A stretch of DNA of 64,000 bases from Streptomyces sp. NBC_01381. GTDB taxonomy: Bacteria; Actinomycetota; Actinomycetes; Streptomycetales; Streptomycetaceae. Every line of letters begins with the position of its first letter. The first letter of the stretch is position 1. Where the stretch lies: contig NZ_JAPEPI010000001.1 of the NCBI RefSeq assembly GCF_026340305.1, positions 3,348,001 through 3,412,000 on the forward strand. Direction: 5' to 3'. The translations under genes and the position numbers were made by a program. The notes under the pieces are model-generated. The model was given only the letters and a program-made list of their open reading frames with translations. It was not told the DNA's origin and searched no databases. This document shows positions 27,493 to 36,920 of the stretch, one piece after another.

Positions 27493-28068
27493 GTGGCGAT
27501 GGATGCCGAAGGCCAGGAAAGCTTCCGGGAGTTCGTGGACAACAGGTCGACCGCGCTCCTGAGGACCGCCGTGCTGCTCAGCGGCGGCGACCGGCACGCG
27601 GCCGAGGACCTGCTGCAGAACGCGCTGGTCAAGGCCGCGGGCCGGTGGCATCGGATCGACGATCCCGAGGCGTACGTACGGCAGATCCTCTACCGGCAGC
27701 AGGTCAGCCGCTGGCGGCTGAAGTGGCCGCGGCGCGAACTGGCCGTCGCCGAGCCGCCGGAGAGCGCCGTGGGGGACGCCGCGGGCGCCGCCGAGCTGCG
27801 CATCGTGATGCGGGCGGCGCTCGCCCGGCTCACCACGCGGCAGCGCACCGTGCTGGTCCTTCGCTACTTCGAGGACCTGCCGGAGGCGGATGTCGCCCGG
27901 CTGCTCGGCTGCTCGGTCGGCACCGTGCGCAGCACGACGCACCGCTCGCTCGCCAAGCTGCGCGGCCTCGCGCCGGAACTGGCGGCGCTCGACGGCCCTG
28001 ACCCCGGCCCCGGCCGGCCGCCGTCCCCCGACTACTCGCCCGTGTCGTCCGTGGAGGTACAGCAGTGA
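27493..28068 (+). CDS. ECF sigma factor (SigE-family)
   Basis: 191 residues. Region 2 at about residues 10-80 (FREFVDNRSTALLRTAVLLS, then AAEDLLQNALVKAAGRWHRI) and region 4 at about 105-165 (LARLTTRQRTVLVLRYFEDL, then LGCSVGTVRSTTHRSLAKLR). The C-terminal 25 residues are a Pro/Ser/Asp tail. GTG start (27493) with GGAGA 7 nt upstream. An ATG two codons later is an alternative. The stop overlaps the next gene start, so the partner is probably its regulator. Confidence 0.9.
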   Translation: MAMDAEGQESFREFVDNRSTALLRTAVLLSGGDRHAAEDLLQNALVKAAGRWHRIDDPEAYVRQILYRQQVSRWRLKWPRRELAVAEPPESAVGDAAGAAELRIVMRAALARLTTRQRTVLVLRYFEDLPEADVARLLGCSVGTVRSTTHRSLAKLRGLAPELAALDGPDPGPGRPPSPDYSPVSSVEVQQ

Positions 28069-29291
28069 ACGTGGAAGAAGTGGTGCGCGAGTCGCTCCGG
28101 GAGCAGGCGGGCGACGGTGTGCGGCCCCCGGAGGGTCTCGCCGACCGGGTGCTCGCGCTCAGGCGCCGCCGCAGGACCCGCACCTTCGCGGGCCTGGCGG
28201 TCGGCACGGCCGCGGTGGTCGCGGCGGCGGTGGCCGTGCCCGCGCTCGACTCGGGCGGCGAGGACGTCCGCCCCGCGAGCGACGCCCAGACCGGCGACGT
28301 CGTCGCCCACCCCGACCAGTCGCCGCCCCGCGACCTGATCGCCGCGGGGAGCACCGCGCTCGCCGCGTTCTACACCACTCAGACGACGAAGCAGCCGGGC
28401 GGTGACAAGCTCACCACCCGTACATACGGCCTGCTCGACCAGAAGACGGGGACGTACAAGAAGGCCTCCAAGAAGTGGGCCTGGATCGATGTCGCCCCGG
28501 GCATGCGCACCGCCGCGGTCCTGGAGGGCGAACTGCCCGCCCGGCGCATCGGGATCCTGGACCTGATCACCGGCAAGGTCGAGCGCTGGATCCCCGTGAA
28601 CCACCCGGTGGCGGGGGTCAGTTGGTCCCCCGACGGCGGCGAGCTGGTCGCCACCGCGTACGCCAAGAACCCCGACCGGCTGATCGACCTGCCCGACGAC
28701 CACCCCAAGAACCCGCCCCAGCGGCACGGCAGCCGCACCGGATTCTTCGTCGTCGACGCCCCGTCCGGCGAGGTGGGCCCGTTCCGTGAGCTGCCGCAGA
28801 AGGCCGCCGGCAAGTTCGGCTTCTTCGAAGGCAACTCGCGCGAGGACCTGCGCTGGAGCCATGACGGCAAGCTGCTCTACGTTCAGCTGGCGGCGGGCGC
28901 CGACGGCGAGAACCGCGCCTGGTACACGCCGGAGGGCAAGAAGACGAAGGCGCCCGCCGCCGAGCGGTACGCGGGCTGGCCCGAGGCCGGTCTTTCGCCC
29001 GACGGGAAGCTGCTCGCGAGCGACGGCAACGACAAGGGCTCACCGGTCCTCGACCCGAGGACCGGCAAGAAGATCACCACGGTGCCGGGACAGCAGCAGC
29101 TCGCCTGGGCCGACAACAAGCGGCTCATCGCGTGGGGCTGCGACCCGAAGAAGTGCAGCGGGAAGGGCGAGTTCCGCAACCAGCTCGTGTTGGTCACCGT
29201 CGACAGCAAGAAGGTCGTGCCGCTCAGCGACTTCCGCAGGGCGTCGGACGACTACCCGGGCCGCTGGACGCCGATGTTCGCCGACCGCTGA
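28065..29291 (+). CDS. Membrane-anchored beta-propeller protein, putative sigma-factor partner
   Basis: 408 residues. Residues 1-40 are cytoplasmic with an Arg cluster (LRRRRRTRTF). One membrane helix at about 42-62 (GLAVGTAAVVAAAVAVPAL) is followed by an outside region with TolB/WD40-like blades (GVSWSPDGGELVATAYA, LRWSHDGKLLYVQL, AGLSPDGKLLASDGND). The layout and the GTGA overlap with the sigma gene suggest an anti-sigma or signal receptor, though I see no classical zinc anti-sigma motif. Function inferred from context. Confidence 0.75.
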   Translation: MNVEEVVRESLREQAGDGVRPPEGLADRVLALRRRRRTRTFAGLAVGTAAVVAAAVAVPALDSGGEDVRPASDAQTGDVVAHPDQSPPRDLIAAGSTALAAFYTTQTTKQPGGDKLTTRTYGLLDQKTGTYKKASKKWAWIDVAPGMRTAAVLEGELPARRIGILDLITGKVERWIPVNHPVAGVSWSPDGGELVATAYAKNPDRLIDLPDDHPKNPPQRHGSRTGFFVVDAPSGEVGPFRELPQKAAGKFGFFEGNSREDLRWSHDGKLLYVQLAAGADGENRAWYTPEGKKTKAPAAERYAGWPEAGLSPDGKLLASDGNDKGSPVLDPRTGKKITTVPGQQQLAWADNKRLIAWGCDPKKCSGKGEFRNQLVLVTVDSKKVVPLSDFRRASDDYPGRWTPMFADR

Positions 29292-29303
29292 CCCTCGGCG
29301 GAG

Positions 29304-30197
29304 CTACCGCAGTGCCTCGTACGCCGTCATCAGCCCGTCGGTCGCCTCGCGGCCGGCGGGCAGCAGCGGTGCCCGCACCGGACCGCCGGGCAGACCGAGC
29401 GCGCCGAGCACCGCCTTGGAGGTCACCGTGCCGGGCAGTCCCGCGCCCATCATCAACTCGATGAGTTCCATGGCCCGTTGCTGGAGCCGCTGAGCCTCGG
29501 TCGTGTCTCCCGCGTCGAACGCGTCGATGATCGCCCGGAGTTGGCGCGGCACGGCGTTGGCCACCGTGCTGATGTATCCGGCGCCGCCGATCGCGTACAT
29601 CGCCAGGATGTACTCGTCGCAGCCCGTGTAGTACGCCAAGTCCGTGCGGGCGAGCACCTTCTGAGTGCCCATCAGCTCGTACGCGCAGTCCTTCACGGCG
29701 ACGATCCGGGGATGCTCGGCCAGTCGTAGCATCGTCTCCGGCTCGATCCGCGTCCCGGTGCGGCCCGGGATGTCGTACAGCGCGAGCGGCAGCCCCGAGG
29801 CGTCGGCGACCTCGCGGAAGTGCGCCTCGACGGCGGCCTGCGGCGGCTTGCTGTAGTAAGGGGTGACCACCAACAGGCCCTCCGCGCCCGCCTTTTCGGC
29901 CTGCAGCGCCAGCTCGACGGTGTGCCGCGTGGCGAAGCTGCCGACGCCCGCGACGACCGTGGCCCGGTCGCCGACGGCCTCGGCGACGGCCCGTACGAGC
30001 GCGGACTTCTCGCCGTCGGACGTGGTGGGGGACTCGCCGGTGGTGCCGGACAGCACGAGCCCGTCGCAGCCGCCGTCCACCAGACGCGCGGCGAGCCGCT
30101 GCGCGCCGTCGAGGTCGAGCAGACCGTCGTCCGTGAAGGGCGTGACCATCGCGCAGAGAGCGCGGCCGAAGACGGGAGCCGATGAGGGTGAGGTCAT
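29304..30197 (-). CDS. dapA: Dihydrodipicolinate synthase family protein, DapA type
   Basis: 297 residues from MTSPSSAPVFGRAL. TIM barrel aldolase condensing pyruvate with aspartate semialdehyde in lysine/DAP synthesis. The catalytic tyrosine is in ALYDIPGRTGTRIEP, the Schiff-base lysine in IVAVKDCAYEL, and the TTGES loop in VLSGTTGESPTTSDGEKS. Motifs fit true DapA better than keto-acid aldolases. It converges with the sigma operon across 12 bp. It may be an isozyme, since Streptomyces often have more than one dapA-like gene. Confidence 0.85.
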   Translation of the reverse strand: MTSPSSAPVFGRALCAMVTPFTDDGLLDLDGAQRLAARLVDGGCDGLVLSGTTGESPTTSDGEKSALVRAVAEAVGDRATVVAGVGSFATRHTVELALQAEKAGAEGLLVVTPYYSKPPQAAVEAHFREVADASGLPLALYDIPGRTGTRIEPETMLRLAEHPRIVAVKDCAYELMGTQKVLARTDLAYYTGCDEYILAMYAIGGAGYISTVANAVPRQLRAIIDAFDAGDTTEAQRLQQRAMELIELMMGAGLPGTVTSKAVLGALGLPGGPVRAPLLPAGREATDGLMTAYEALR

Positions 30198-30619
30198 AGG
30201 GGCAGTGTCGGCACGACGGCCGTGAAGCTCCACTTAATTCTGCTACGAGATACGGGGCAGGAACGCTACGAGGTGGACGCCGAACCCGACGGGCACTAGT
30301 GCCAACTCGCCCCCGTATGGGCCACCGTGGGCGGACGGTAGTCGACGGACGGCCGCAGGGCCGGCGCAGGAGGCACGCCCGGCGCCCAGGCGACGTCGGG
30401 CACCCTCCCGGTCAGGACCTGTGTGCCTGGTCGGTCAGCGTCCGGAGGGACGTGCCACGCGGGCCGACGGATTCGTCCATGGGTACCAGGGCACGAAGGC
30501 GATGGGTTTACATCTCTGAGCAACCGAAGCGTTCCTCTGCACCGCCGAACATCGCAGGGCGGCGCTGCTCGAAGTGACGGTGCTCGGCGCGTACATCCGC
30601 TTCGAGCGCGGCTTCCGGT
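30198..30619. other. Gene-poor region upstream of dapA
   Basis: About 420 bp with no convincing gene on either strand. Open frames here lack matching third-position bias and recognisable domains. Near dapA it holds two direct copies of GCTACGAG (30242-30249 and 30265-30272, 23 bp apart), which could be regulator half-sites for dapA. Confidence 0.4.
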
Positions 30620-30763
30620 ATGCGCGGCAGCGCGCTGCGGCTCACGGAGTTCGCGCGGATCGCCGGGGAGGGGCTCACGGTCCTGGGGGCGCGTCTGCTG
30701 CAGGCCCGACTCGACGTGTTCCAGGGGGAGTTGGCGAGACTGGCGAAGGGGGAACGGAACTAG
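30620..30763 (+). CDS. Possible small alpha-helical protein, 47 residues
   Basis: ATG to TAG, starting MRGSALRLTEFARIAGEGL and ending ELARLAKGERN. Third positions are about 90% G or C and the peptide is an amphipathic helix without low-complexity sequence, which favours real coding. The ribosome site is weak and I recognise no family. It may be an independent small protein or the remnant of a larger one, because the preceding in-frame sequence also lacks stops for 14 codons. Confidence 0.35.
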   Translation: MRGSALRLTEFARIAGEGLTVLGARLLQARLDVFQGELARLAKGERN

Positions 30764-30828
30764 CCGTGCACCGTCTGGCATGATCGGCGCGGGGCGTGAC
30801 AGGCCGACATGACAAGACATGAGGCTTG

Positions 30829-31634
30829 ATGAGCAACAACAGCGACAACCGAACGCAGGCACAGGCACAGGACAAGCGCGTCGCCCTGGTGACGGGGTCG
30901 TCATCGGGCATCGGCGCGGAGGTGGCCCGCCGCCTCGCCGCGGCGGGCATCCGCGTCGTGGTCAACTCCGCCAACTCGGTCGAGGCCGGCGAGAAACTGG
31001 CCGCCGAACTCCCCGATGCCGTCTACGTCCGGGCGAACGTCGCCGACGAGGCCGACGCAGCACGCCTGGTCCGGACGGCGGTCGACACCTACGGACGCCT
31101 GGACATCCTCGTCAACTGCGCGGGCGCCACCCTCCCCCATAGCCTTAAGGGCATGGGGGGACCCCCTCCATCGCCCACGACGACTTCGAGTCCGCGAACC
31201 CCCAGGTCTGGCGCGAGCTCTACGACATCAACGTCATCGGCGTATGGCAGACGATCACGGCCGCCGTCCCGCACCTGCGGGCGAGCGGCGCGGGCAGCGT
31301 CGTCACGATCTCCTCGCAGGCGGGGGTCCGCCCCGGCGGCAGCTCCATCCCGTACTCCGTCAGCAAGGCCGCCGTGAACCACATGACGAAGCTCCTGGCC
31401 AAGACCCTCGGCCCGGACGTACGGGTCAACGCGGTCGCGCCCGGAATGATCGACACCCCGTGGTTCGACGGGGTCGAGGGCATCGAGTCCGCGATGGAGG
31501 AGACGGCGGCCAGGCTTCCGCTGCGCCGCGTGGGCAGGCCGCAGGACATCGCGGATGCGGTCTTCGACCTGGTCAACGCCTCGTACATCACCGGCGAGGT
31601 CCTGCTGGTGGACGGCGGCGGCCACCTTTTGTGA
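30829..31634 (+). pseudogene. SDR oxidoreductase gene broken by a palindromic insert
   Basis: The N-terminal part (30829 to about 31137) encodes the NAD(P) site VTGSSSGIGAEVARRLAAAG and LDILVNCAGATLP. The C-terminal part (about 31170-31634) reads in another frame: IAHDDFESANPQVWREL, the catalytic YSVSKAAVNHMTK and the C-terminal DGGGHLL. Between them lies a palindromic block of about 32 bp that shifts the frame. Without it, the two halves join as GATLP-IAHDDF in one frame of about 257 residues. The upstream half as read stops at 31375-31377. Most likely inactive; a sequencing error cannot remove the palindrome itself. Confidence 0.75.
31131..31169. repeat. Palindromic REP-like element inside the SDR gene
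   Basis: The element has CCCCCAT...TTAA...ATGGGGGG followed by ACCCCCT, a near-perfect hairpin with C-run and G-run ends. Similar CTCCCCC...GGGGGGACCCCC elements are, to my knowledge, common in Streptomyces intergenic DNA. CCCTCC occurs on both sides (31130-31135 and 31164-31169). Confidence 0.6.
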
Positions 31635-31700
31635 CCCGCGCCGAAAGGCCGCCCCCGCGACCGCGTTGACGACCCCCGCCCGTCAGAGGAGGCTCAGGCC

Positions 31701-32489
31701 ATGAGCACACATCCGTACGCGCGCTATGTCGCGATGGGCGACAGCCAGACGGAAGGGATCGGGGACGGCGACGAGGCCCACGGCTACCGCGGCTGGGCCG
31801 ACCGCCTCGCCGAGCTGCTCGCCGATGCCAACCCTGACATCGGGTACGCCAACCTCGCCGTGCGGGGCAGGCTGACCGCGGGCATCAAGGCGGAGCAGCT
31901 TGCCCCCGCGCTGGCCCTCAAGCCGGACCTGGTCACGGTCATGGCGGGCATGAACGACCTGGTGCGGCCCGGCTTCGACGCCGCGGGGGTGGCCCGCGAC
32001 ATCGAGGACATGTTCACCGAGCTCACCGCGGCGGGAGCGCGGGTGGCCACGGTGACGTTCCCGGACATCGGGCGGATCTCGCCGCTCGCGCGCCGGGCGA
32101 TGCCGCGGGTGCTCGATCTGAACGCCCGGATCAGGGCGGCCGCGGACCGGCATGGCGTCGTCGTCTTCGACACGTTCCCGCACCGGATCACCACCGACCC
32201 CCGGCTGTGGTGCGCCGACCGGCTGCACGCCAGCCCCCTTGGGCATGCGCGGATCGCCGCCGGCATGGCCGACGCGCTCGGCATTCCGGGGCACGAGGAC
32301 TGGCTGCGGCCGCTGCCGGCGCCTCCGGCGGTTTCGCCGCTGCGGGCGGCGGTCGTGGAGGCGCGGTGGTTTGCGGGGTTCATGGGGCCGTGGGCCTGGC
32401 GGCGGCTGCGGGGGCGTTCCTCTGGGGACGGGAGGGTGGCTAAGCGGCCGGCTCTTGGGCCGGTGGTTACGCCGGAGCGGGCACCTTGA
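31701..32489 (+). CDS. SGNH/GDSL-family hydrolase
   Basis: 262 residues. Block I with the nucleophile serine VAMGDSQTEGIGDG (residue about 15), block III glycine/asparagine VMAGMNDLVRPG, and block V D-x2-H in CADRLHASPLGHARIA. These members hydrolyse esters of lipids or carbohydrates. No signal peptide is seen, so it is likely cytosolic. The C-terminal 50 residues are Arg/Pro-rich and less conserved. It starts after a GGAGG-type site, 66 bp after the broken SDR gene. Confidence 0.9.
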   Translation: MSTHPYARYVAMGDSQTEGIGDGDEAHGYRGWADRLAELLADANPDIGYANLAVRGRLTAGIKAEQLAPALALKPDLVTVMAGMNDLVRPGFDAAGVARDIEDMFTELTAAGARVATVTFPDIGRISPLARRAMPRVLDLNARIRAAADRHGVVVFDTFPHRITTDPRLWCADRLHASPLGHARIAAGMADALGIPGHEDWLRPLPAPPAVSPLRAAVVEARWFAGFMGPWAWRRLRGRSSGDGRVAKRPALGPVVTPERAP

Positions 32490-32521
32490 GGCTGGTGCCC
32501 TGTTCATCGCTTGCCCGGCAG

Positions 32522-32537
32522 CTGTGGGCACAGCGGG
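32522..32537 (+). repeat. 16-bp dispersed repeat, copy 1
   Basis: CTGTGGGCACAGCGGG is present here and again exactly at 62461-62476. It contains a CTGTG/CACAG dyad. Both copies lie between genes. Confidence 0.5.
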
Positions 32538-32586
32538 GGCGACATAGAGGGAACCACCTCGGAACCACGATCGCGAGGGAGTCGCC

Positions 32587-33330
32587 ATGACGACCAGCAG
32601 TGGCAAGGAGTTCGAGATCGTGCGGGAGTTTGAGGTCGATGCCTCGCCCGTGGAAGTCTGGGACGCGCTCACCACCGGTACCGGCGGCTGGCTGTGGCCC
32701 ATGCGGTACGAACCTCGCGAAGGCGGAGCCGCCCCCTTCGGCGGCACCGTCACCCGCTGGGATCCCCCGCACCGCCTCACCGGACGCGTGGAGGATCCGG
32801 AAGGTCTGCCGGACGGCCAGGTCCTCCATCAGCTCGACCACACCATCGAGCCCCGCGACGGCGGCCGCCGCTCCTGGGTCCGCTACGTACACAGCGGCGT
32901 CTTCACCGACGACTGGGCCAACCAGTACGACGGGGCGAGCAAGCACACCGACTTCTATCTGCACACCCTGCGCCAGTACCTGACCCACTTCACGGGCCGC
33001 CCCGCCGCCTTCACCACCCTGGAGGGCCCGCCGTCCGCCAAGACCCCGGGCGCCTTCATCGAGCTGGGCCGCCACCTGGGCCTGCCCGACGACGCCCGGG
33101 AGGGCGCCCGCGTGCGCGTGGACGCGCCCGGCGGTCCGCTCGACGCGGTGGTCGACTTCCGCACGTCCCACTTCATCGGCCTGCGCACGGACACCGCGCT
33201 GTACCGCTTCTTCGGCCGCAACCGCTTCGGCGCCCCCGTGGCCGTCAGCGTCCACGACTTCGCGACGCACACCGACCCCAAGGGCACCGAACTGGCCTGG
33301 CGGGACTGGCTGGACAGGCTGTACGCCTAG
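32587..33330 (+). CDS. SRPBCC-domain protein (AHSA1-like)
   Basis: 247 residues. The N-terminal half is a START/SRPBCC fold typical of the AHSA1 group: FEIVREFEVDASPVEVWDAL and TGGWLWPMRYEP, with the later HTDFYLHTLRQYLTHFTGRP helix. The C-terminal third (from about residue 155) looks like a second, shorter alpha/beta region. Members bind hydrophobic ligands, and the ligand here is unknown. The 3' end forms half of the following terminator hairpin. Confidence 0.8.
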   Translation: MTTSSGKEFEIVREFEVDASPVEVWDALTTGTGGWLWPMRYEPREGGAAPFGGTVTRWDPPHRLTGRVEDPEGLPDGQVLHQLDHTIEPRDGGRRSWVRYVHSGVFTDDWANQYDGASKHTDFYLHTLRQYLTHFTGRPAAFTTLEGPPSAKTPGAFIELGRHLGLPDDAREGARVRVDAPGGPLDAVVDFRTSHFIGLRTDTALYRFFGRNRFGAPVAVSVHDFATHTDPKGTELAWRDWLDRLYA

Positions 33331-33345
33331 GAGAGCCTGTCCAGC
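33309..33345. terminator. Convergent terminator (SRPBCC / nuclease)
   Basis: A perfect 12-bp stem (33309-33320 with 33334-33345) and a 13-nt loop. Its left arm is the last coding sequence of the SRPBCC gene. Confidence 0.75.
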
Positions 33346-33355
33346 CGCCCGGAGC

Positions 33356-35221
33356 CTACGGGCGGAACCTCAGCACCTGCGGGTCGTGGTCACTGTTCTG
33401 CTCGGCGAACTCCGCGTTGATGTGCACGCTGTCGTACGCGAAGTCCCCGGCAGCCCCCACCCCGGGACTGGTCAGGATCTGGTCGAGGACCTGCGAGTTC
33501 CCCTGGTACACATACGAGTAACGCTCGGACCGGGGAAGGGACTTGACGGCCGACTTCAGCGCGCCGCCCGACTCCAGGGCCTTCGTCGTCCCGGAGAACT
33601 CGAAGTCGTTCACATCCCCGAGCACGACCATGTCCGCGCTCTTGTGCACCTTGCGTACGTCCCGCACGAAGGAGTTCACGGCCTGCGCCTGCCGCACCCG
33701 CTTCTCCTCCGACGAGCGCACCGGCGGCTGGTGGTGCGACGTGAGGCCCTCGTCGCCGCCCTTCGAGCCGAAGTGATTGGCGACCACGAACACGGTCCGC
33801 CCCCGGAAGCTGAACTCGCCGGCCAGCGGCTTGCGGCTGTCCGCCCAGGCGGAGTTCGCGGGGTCGATGCGCCCCGGCGAGAGGGTCAGCTCGGCCCGTC
33901 CGCCCGAGGAGGAGGCGACGACGTCCGTGGCGGTCGTCGCGTTCCCCTCGCCCCGGTCGGTGAAGGACACCCGCTCCGGGTTGAAGAGGAACACCTGACG
34001 GATGTTCCCGCCGGGCTCCCCGCCGTCCTTGTTGTTCTCCGGGGCGATGGACCGCCACTCGTAGCGGGGCCCGCCCGCGGCGACGATCGCGTCTGTGAAC
34101 TTCTTCAGGGTCGCCTCCGCCGAGACGGTCCCGTCGTTCTTGGCGCCGTTGTCGTCCTGGATCTCCTCCAGGGCGAGGATGTCGGGCGATGCGAGGTTCG
34201 AGACGACGGCGCCCGCGAGCGCGTCGAACTTCTTCTGCGGGTCGGTCGGGTCGAGGTTCTCCACGTTGTACGTCGCCACGGCCAGCTCACCCTTGGCCTG
34301 GCGCCGTGTCTTCTCGCGTACGAGCCCCTTGTCGGTGACCTTGCCGAGGGTGCGCGCCGTCAGGGTGTAGCCGCCGAACTGGTTGAAGTCCAGGGGCCCT
34401 TCGGCGCCACCGGACAGCACGTCGCCGACGTTCGCCTTCGGGAACGGCTGCTCGGAGACCGGCGCGAGCTGCTGGATCTGCAGCCGCCCGGTGTTCTGCG
34501 CCGCGTAGGAGCCGTAGACGGTGCCGCCCCGCCGGTCCGCGTTCTCGTGCGGCTTCACGGTGATCCACAGCTCGTTGTAGGGATCGGTGGCGCCGACCAC
34601 GCGCGAGGTGCCGACGCGGACGTTCATGCCCTCCAGGGACTCGTACAGATCGAGGGCGTACGAGCGGGGCTTCAGCGGCAGCGCGTTGATGCTGGAGCCG
34701 TCCGCCGGGTCGCCGTCGGGCGCGTACGCGGACGGCACCTTCTTGGCGTCCACCGTGACCGGCGCGGGCAGCGCGTTGCCGGACGATTCGACGGTCACCG
34801 TCGGCTTGGTGAGCTGGGTCAGGGACTGGTTGCCGGACGCGGCGCCGCCGGGCACGTACTCGGCGACCGTGCCGGAGACGCGGACGGCGTCACCGGTCTT
34901 CACCGTCAGGGCCGCCGACCCCGTGTAGACGAAGACGCCCTCGCTGGTCGCGGCGTCCGAGTCGGCCTTCGGGTCCTGGATCCAGAAGCCCTTGGAGCCG
35001 TAGGAGCGCACGCCCGTGACGATGCCCGTCACGTCCGTGACCTGCTGCCCGTCCAGGGGCGAGAGACGGGTGGTGCCCTGGATGTCGTGGACGCGGACCT
35101 CGTCGGCGGAGGCGGCGGACGAGCTCGCGGCGAGCAGACCGGCGGCCAGCGCGGTGGCGACGACGGTGGCGATCGCGGCGGATCTCACGGTGGGCCGGGT
35201 GGCACCGGGTATGAGCGGCAT
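33356..35221 (-). CDS. Secreted endonuclease/exonuclease/phosphatase-family nuclease
   Basis: 621 residues. A signal peptide at about 1-40 ends in ASSSAASADE. An N-terminal OB-like domain (about 45-150) with IVTGVRSYGSKGFWIQDP resembles that of NucH/ExeM nucleases. The C-terminal EEP domain (about 305-620) has VATYNVENLDPTDPQKKF, the metal glutamate LALEEIQDDNGAKND, GDVNDFEFSGTTKAL and the terminal NSDHDPQVLRF. Likely an extracellular DNase for nutrient scavenging or remodelling of environmental DNA. Single gene, transcribed divergently from the 486-residue protein. Confidence 0.88.
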   Translation of the reverse strand: MPLIPGATRPTVRSAAIATVVATALAAGLLAASSSAASADEVRVHDIQGTTRLSPLDGQQVTDVTGIVTGVRSYGSKGFWIQDPKADSDAATSEGVFVYTGSAALTVKTGDAVRVSGTVAEYVPGGAASGNQSLTQLTKPTVTVESSGNALPAPVTVDAKKVPSAYAPDGDPADGSSINALPLKPRSYALDLYESLEGMNVRVGTSRVVGATDPYNELWITVKPHENADRRGGTVYGSYAAQNTGRLQIQQLAPVSEQPFPKANVGDVLSGGAEGPLDFNQFGGYTLTARTLGKVTDKGLVREKTRRQAKGELAVATYNVENLDPTDPQKKFDALAGAVVSNLASPDILALEEIQDDNGAKNDGTVSAEATLKKFTDAIVAAGGPRYEWRSIAPENNKDGGEPGGNIRQVFLFNPERVSFTDRGEGNATTATDVVASSSGGRAELTLSPGRIDPANSAWADSRKPLAGEFSFRGRTVFVVANHFGSKGGDEGLTSHHQPPVRSSEEKRVRQAQAVNSFVRDVRKVHKSADMVVLGDVNDFEFSGTTKALESGGALKSAVKSLPRSERYSYVYQGNSQVLDQILTSPGVGAAGDFAYDSVHINAEFAEQNSDHDPQVLRFRP

Positions 35222-35449
35222 GTGGGGACTCCGGGTGGGTGAGGGAACGTACGCAGCACCGGGCCGGCGGGCGCCCGGGACTCTACGCGCGTCAATCTCT
35301 TGTGTGGCCAGGGGAGTTGTCAAGGTTCGGCGGGTGTTCTCGCCGTGTATGTCTTCTGACAGGGACATGAACCGGGCGGCATGGGTCCATATCCGTCTAG
35401 GCTTCTGTTCAGCCGAACCGTTTGTTTTGCCTCGGAGGAGAACCAGCCG

Positions 35450-36910
35450 ATGTCCGTAAGTCCCGCCACCCTGCCGCCGGTGCTGCTGCACCCCGAAGCG
35501 GAACTCGCGCGGGCCGCGCTCGCCACACCGCTGCTGTCCCGCGCCGCGCGGCTCGCCCGCTGGGCGGGCCCCGACACACGGGTCGGGGCGGGCGGCGAAC
35601 TGGTCGACGAGCAGCTGCCGGCCGCCGCTGCGGAGCTGGGCCTGGACACGGACGACCCGGACTCCGCCGCGTACGCCAGTGAGGCCTGGCGGGTGGCGGT
35701 CGACACGGGCCTTGTGGAGGTCACGGACGGCGACGAGGAGGAAGGGGAGGGGGCGCTCGGCACCGTGACCGTCGGCGAGGACCTCGCCGCGCTCACGTCC
35801 GGCAGCCCGCAGGACGTCCTCGGGGTCTGGCTCGGCGCCCTGGACACCGTGTACGCGGACGCGACCGTGCCCGACATGGACAATCTCCTCGATGTCCTCG
35901 AGGAGAACGGCGAGGTCGACTTCGACGAGCTGGGCTGGGACCCGCAGGCCGAGGCGGACTTCCTCGACGGTGTGCTCGGCAATCTGTATCTGCTGACCGT
36001 CGGCGACGCCGCCGGGAGCGAAGGGCCGGTGCCGCTGCCCGCGCTCGCCGCCTCGATGATCGTGCCCGACGACATGGGGGAGCCCACGGACGACGTCCTG
36101 GAGCAGGTGTCGGACGCGATGATGAAGCTCGACGACCAGTTCCGGCTCTTCGAGCCGCTTGGCCTCGTCGAGTACCAGCCGGTCGACGAGGCGCTGATGG
36201 TCGACATCGACGAGGCGGAGGCGCCGCTGCCGGACGACGACGAGGACGTGTCCCGGTACGGCCTCGTCCGCCTTACGCCGCTCGGCCTGTACGGCGTCCG
36301 GGCGCGGATGCTGGAGGCCGGCGTCGACGCGCCCGCGGTCGGTGACCTCGCGGACAAGGGCGCCGACACGCTGCTCGACGGGACGGCCGGTTTCCCGCAG
36401 GCGGCCGCGCAGGCGGAGATCGAGCTGTGGCTCGCCCGGCACGAACCGCTGGGCGCGGCACGGGAGTTGCTGGCCGCGGCGCGCGGCGGCGACGAGGGCG
36501 CGCCGCTGCGCAGGCTGCGGTGCCAGCAGGCGCTCTCGCTGGTGGGCGTGGAGGCGGAGGCCGCGCTGCGGGAGGTGCTCGACGACGCGGAGCTCGGCGG
36601 GCTCGCCCGGGTGTGGCTGGCCGAGCACGGGGCCGCGGACGTGCCGGCGCCGTCCGAGGCGATGGTGTTCTGGCTGACCATCGACACGATCGCCGCGCAG
36701 CTCGCCGCCGAGGGCAACTCGGACGAGCTGCAGGGTCTGGTCGAGGGTCTCTCCGAGCAGCACAGCGGGTTCTTCGCGGCGGCGTGGCGGGTCGAGCACC
36801 CGGCCACCGCCGACGTCCTGGAGGCGATGGGGCGGCTGCACCCCGACAAGAAGGTGGCGAAGGAAGCGCGGAAGGCGGCCTTCAAGGCCCGCTCGCAGCA
36901 AGGGATTTGA
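35450..36910 (+). CDS. Acidic protein of unknown function
   Basis: 486 residues, start MSVSPATLPPVLLHPEAEL with a GGAGGAG ribosome site 10 nt upstream. Very acidic (for example VTDGDEEEGEGALG and APLPDDDEDVSRYG), no signal peptide or membrane helix. The C-terminal half is Ala/Leu-rich and helical, suggestive of HEAT-like repeats. I recognise no catalytic motif. Followed directly by a strong terminator, so it is probably monocistronic. Confidence 0.8.
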   Translation: MSVSPATLPPVLLHPEAELARAALATPLLSRAARLARWAGPDTRVGAGGELVDEQLPAAAAELGLDTDDPDSAAYASEAWRVAVDTGLVEVTDGDEEEGEGALGTVTVGEDLAALTSGSPQDVLGVWLGALDTVYADATVPDMDNLLDVLEENGEVDFDELGWDPQAEADFLDGVLGNLYLLTVGDAAGSEGPVPLPALAASMIVPDDMGEPTDDVLEQVSDAMMKLDDQFRLFEPLGLVEYQPVDEALMVDIDEAEAPLPDDDEDVSRYGLVRLTPLGLYGVRARMLEAGVDAPAVGDLADKGADTLLDGTAGFPQAAAQAEIELWLARHEPLGAARELLAAARGGDEGAPLRRLRCQQALSLVGVEAEAALREVLDDAELGGLARVWLAEHGAADVPAPSEAMVFWLTIDTIAAQLAAEGNSDELQGLVEGLSEQHSGFFAAAWRVEHPATADVLEAMGRLHPDKKVAKEARKAAFKARSQQGI

Positions 36911-36920
36911 TCCCACGGCA

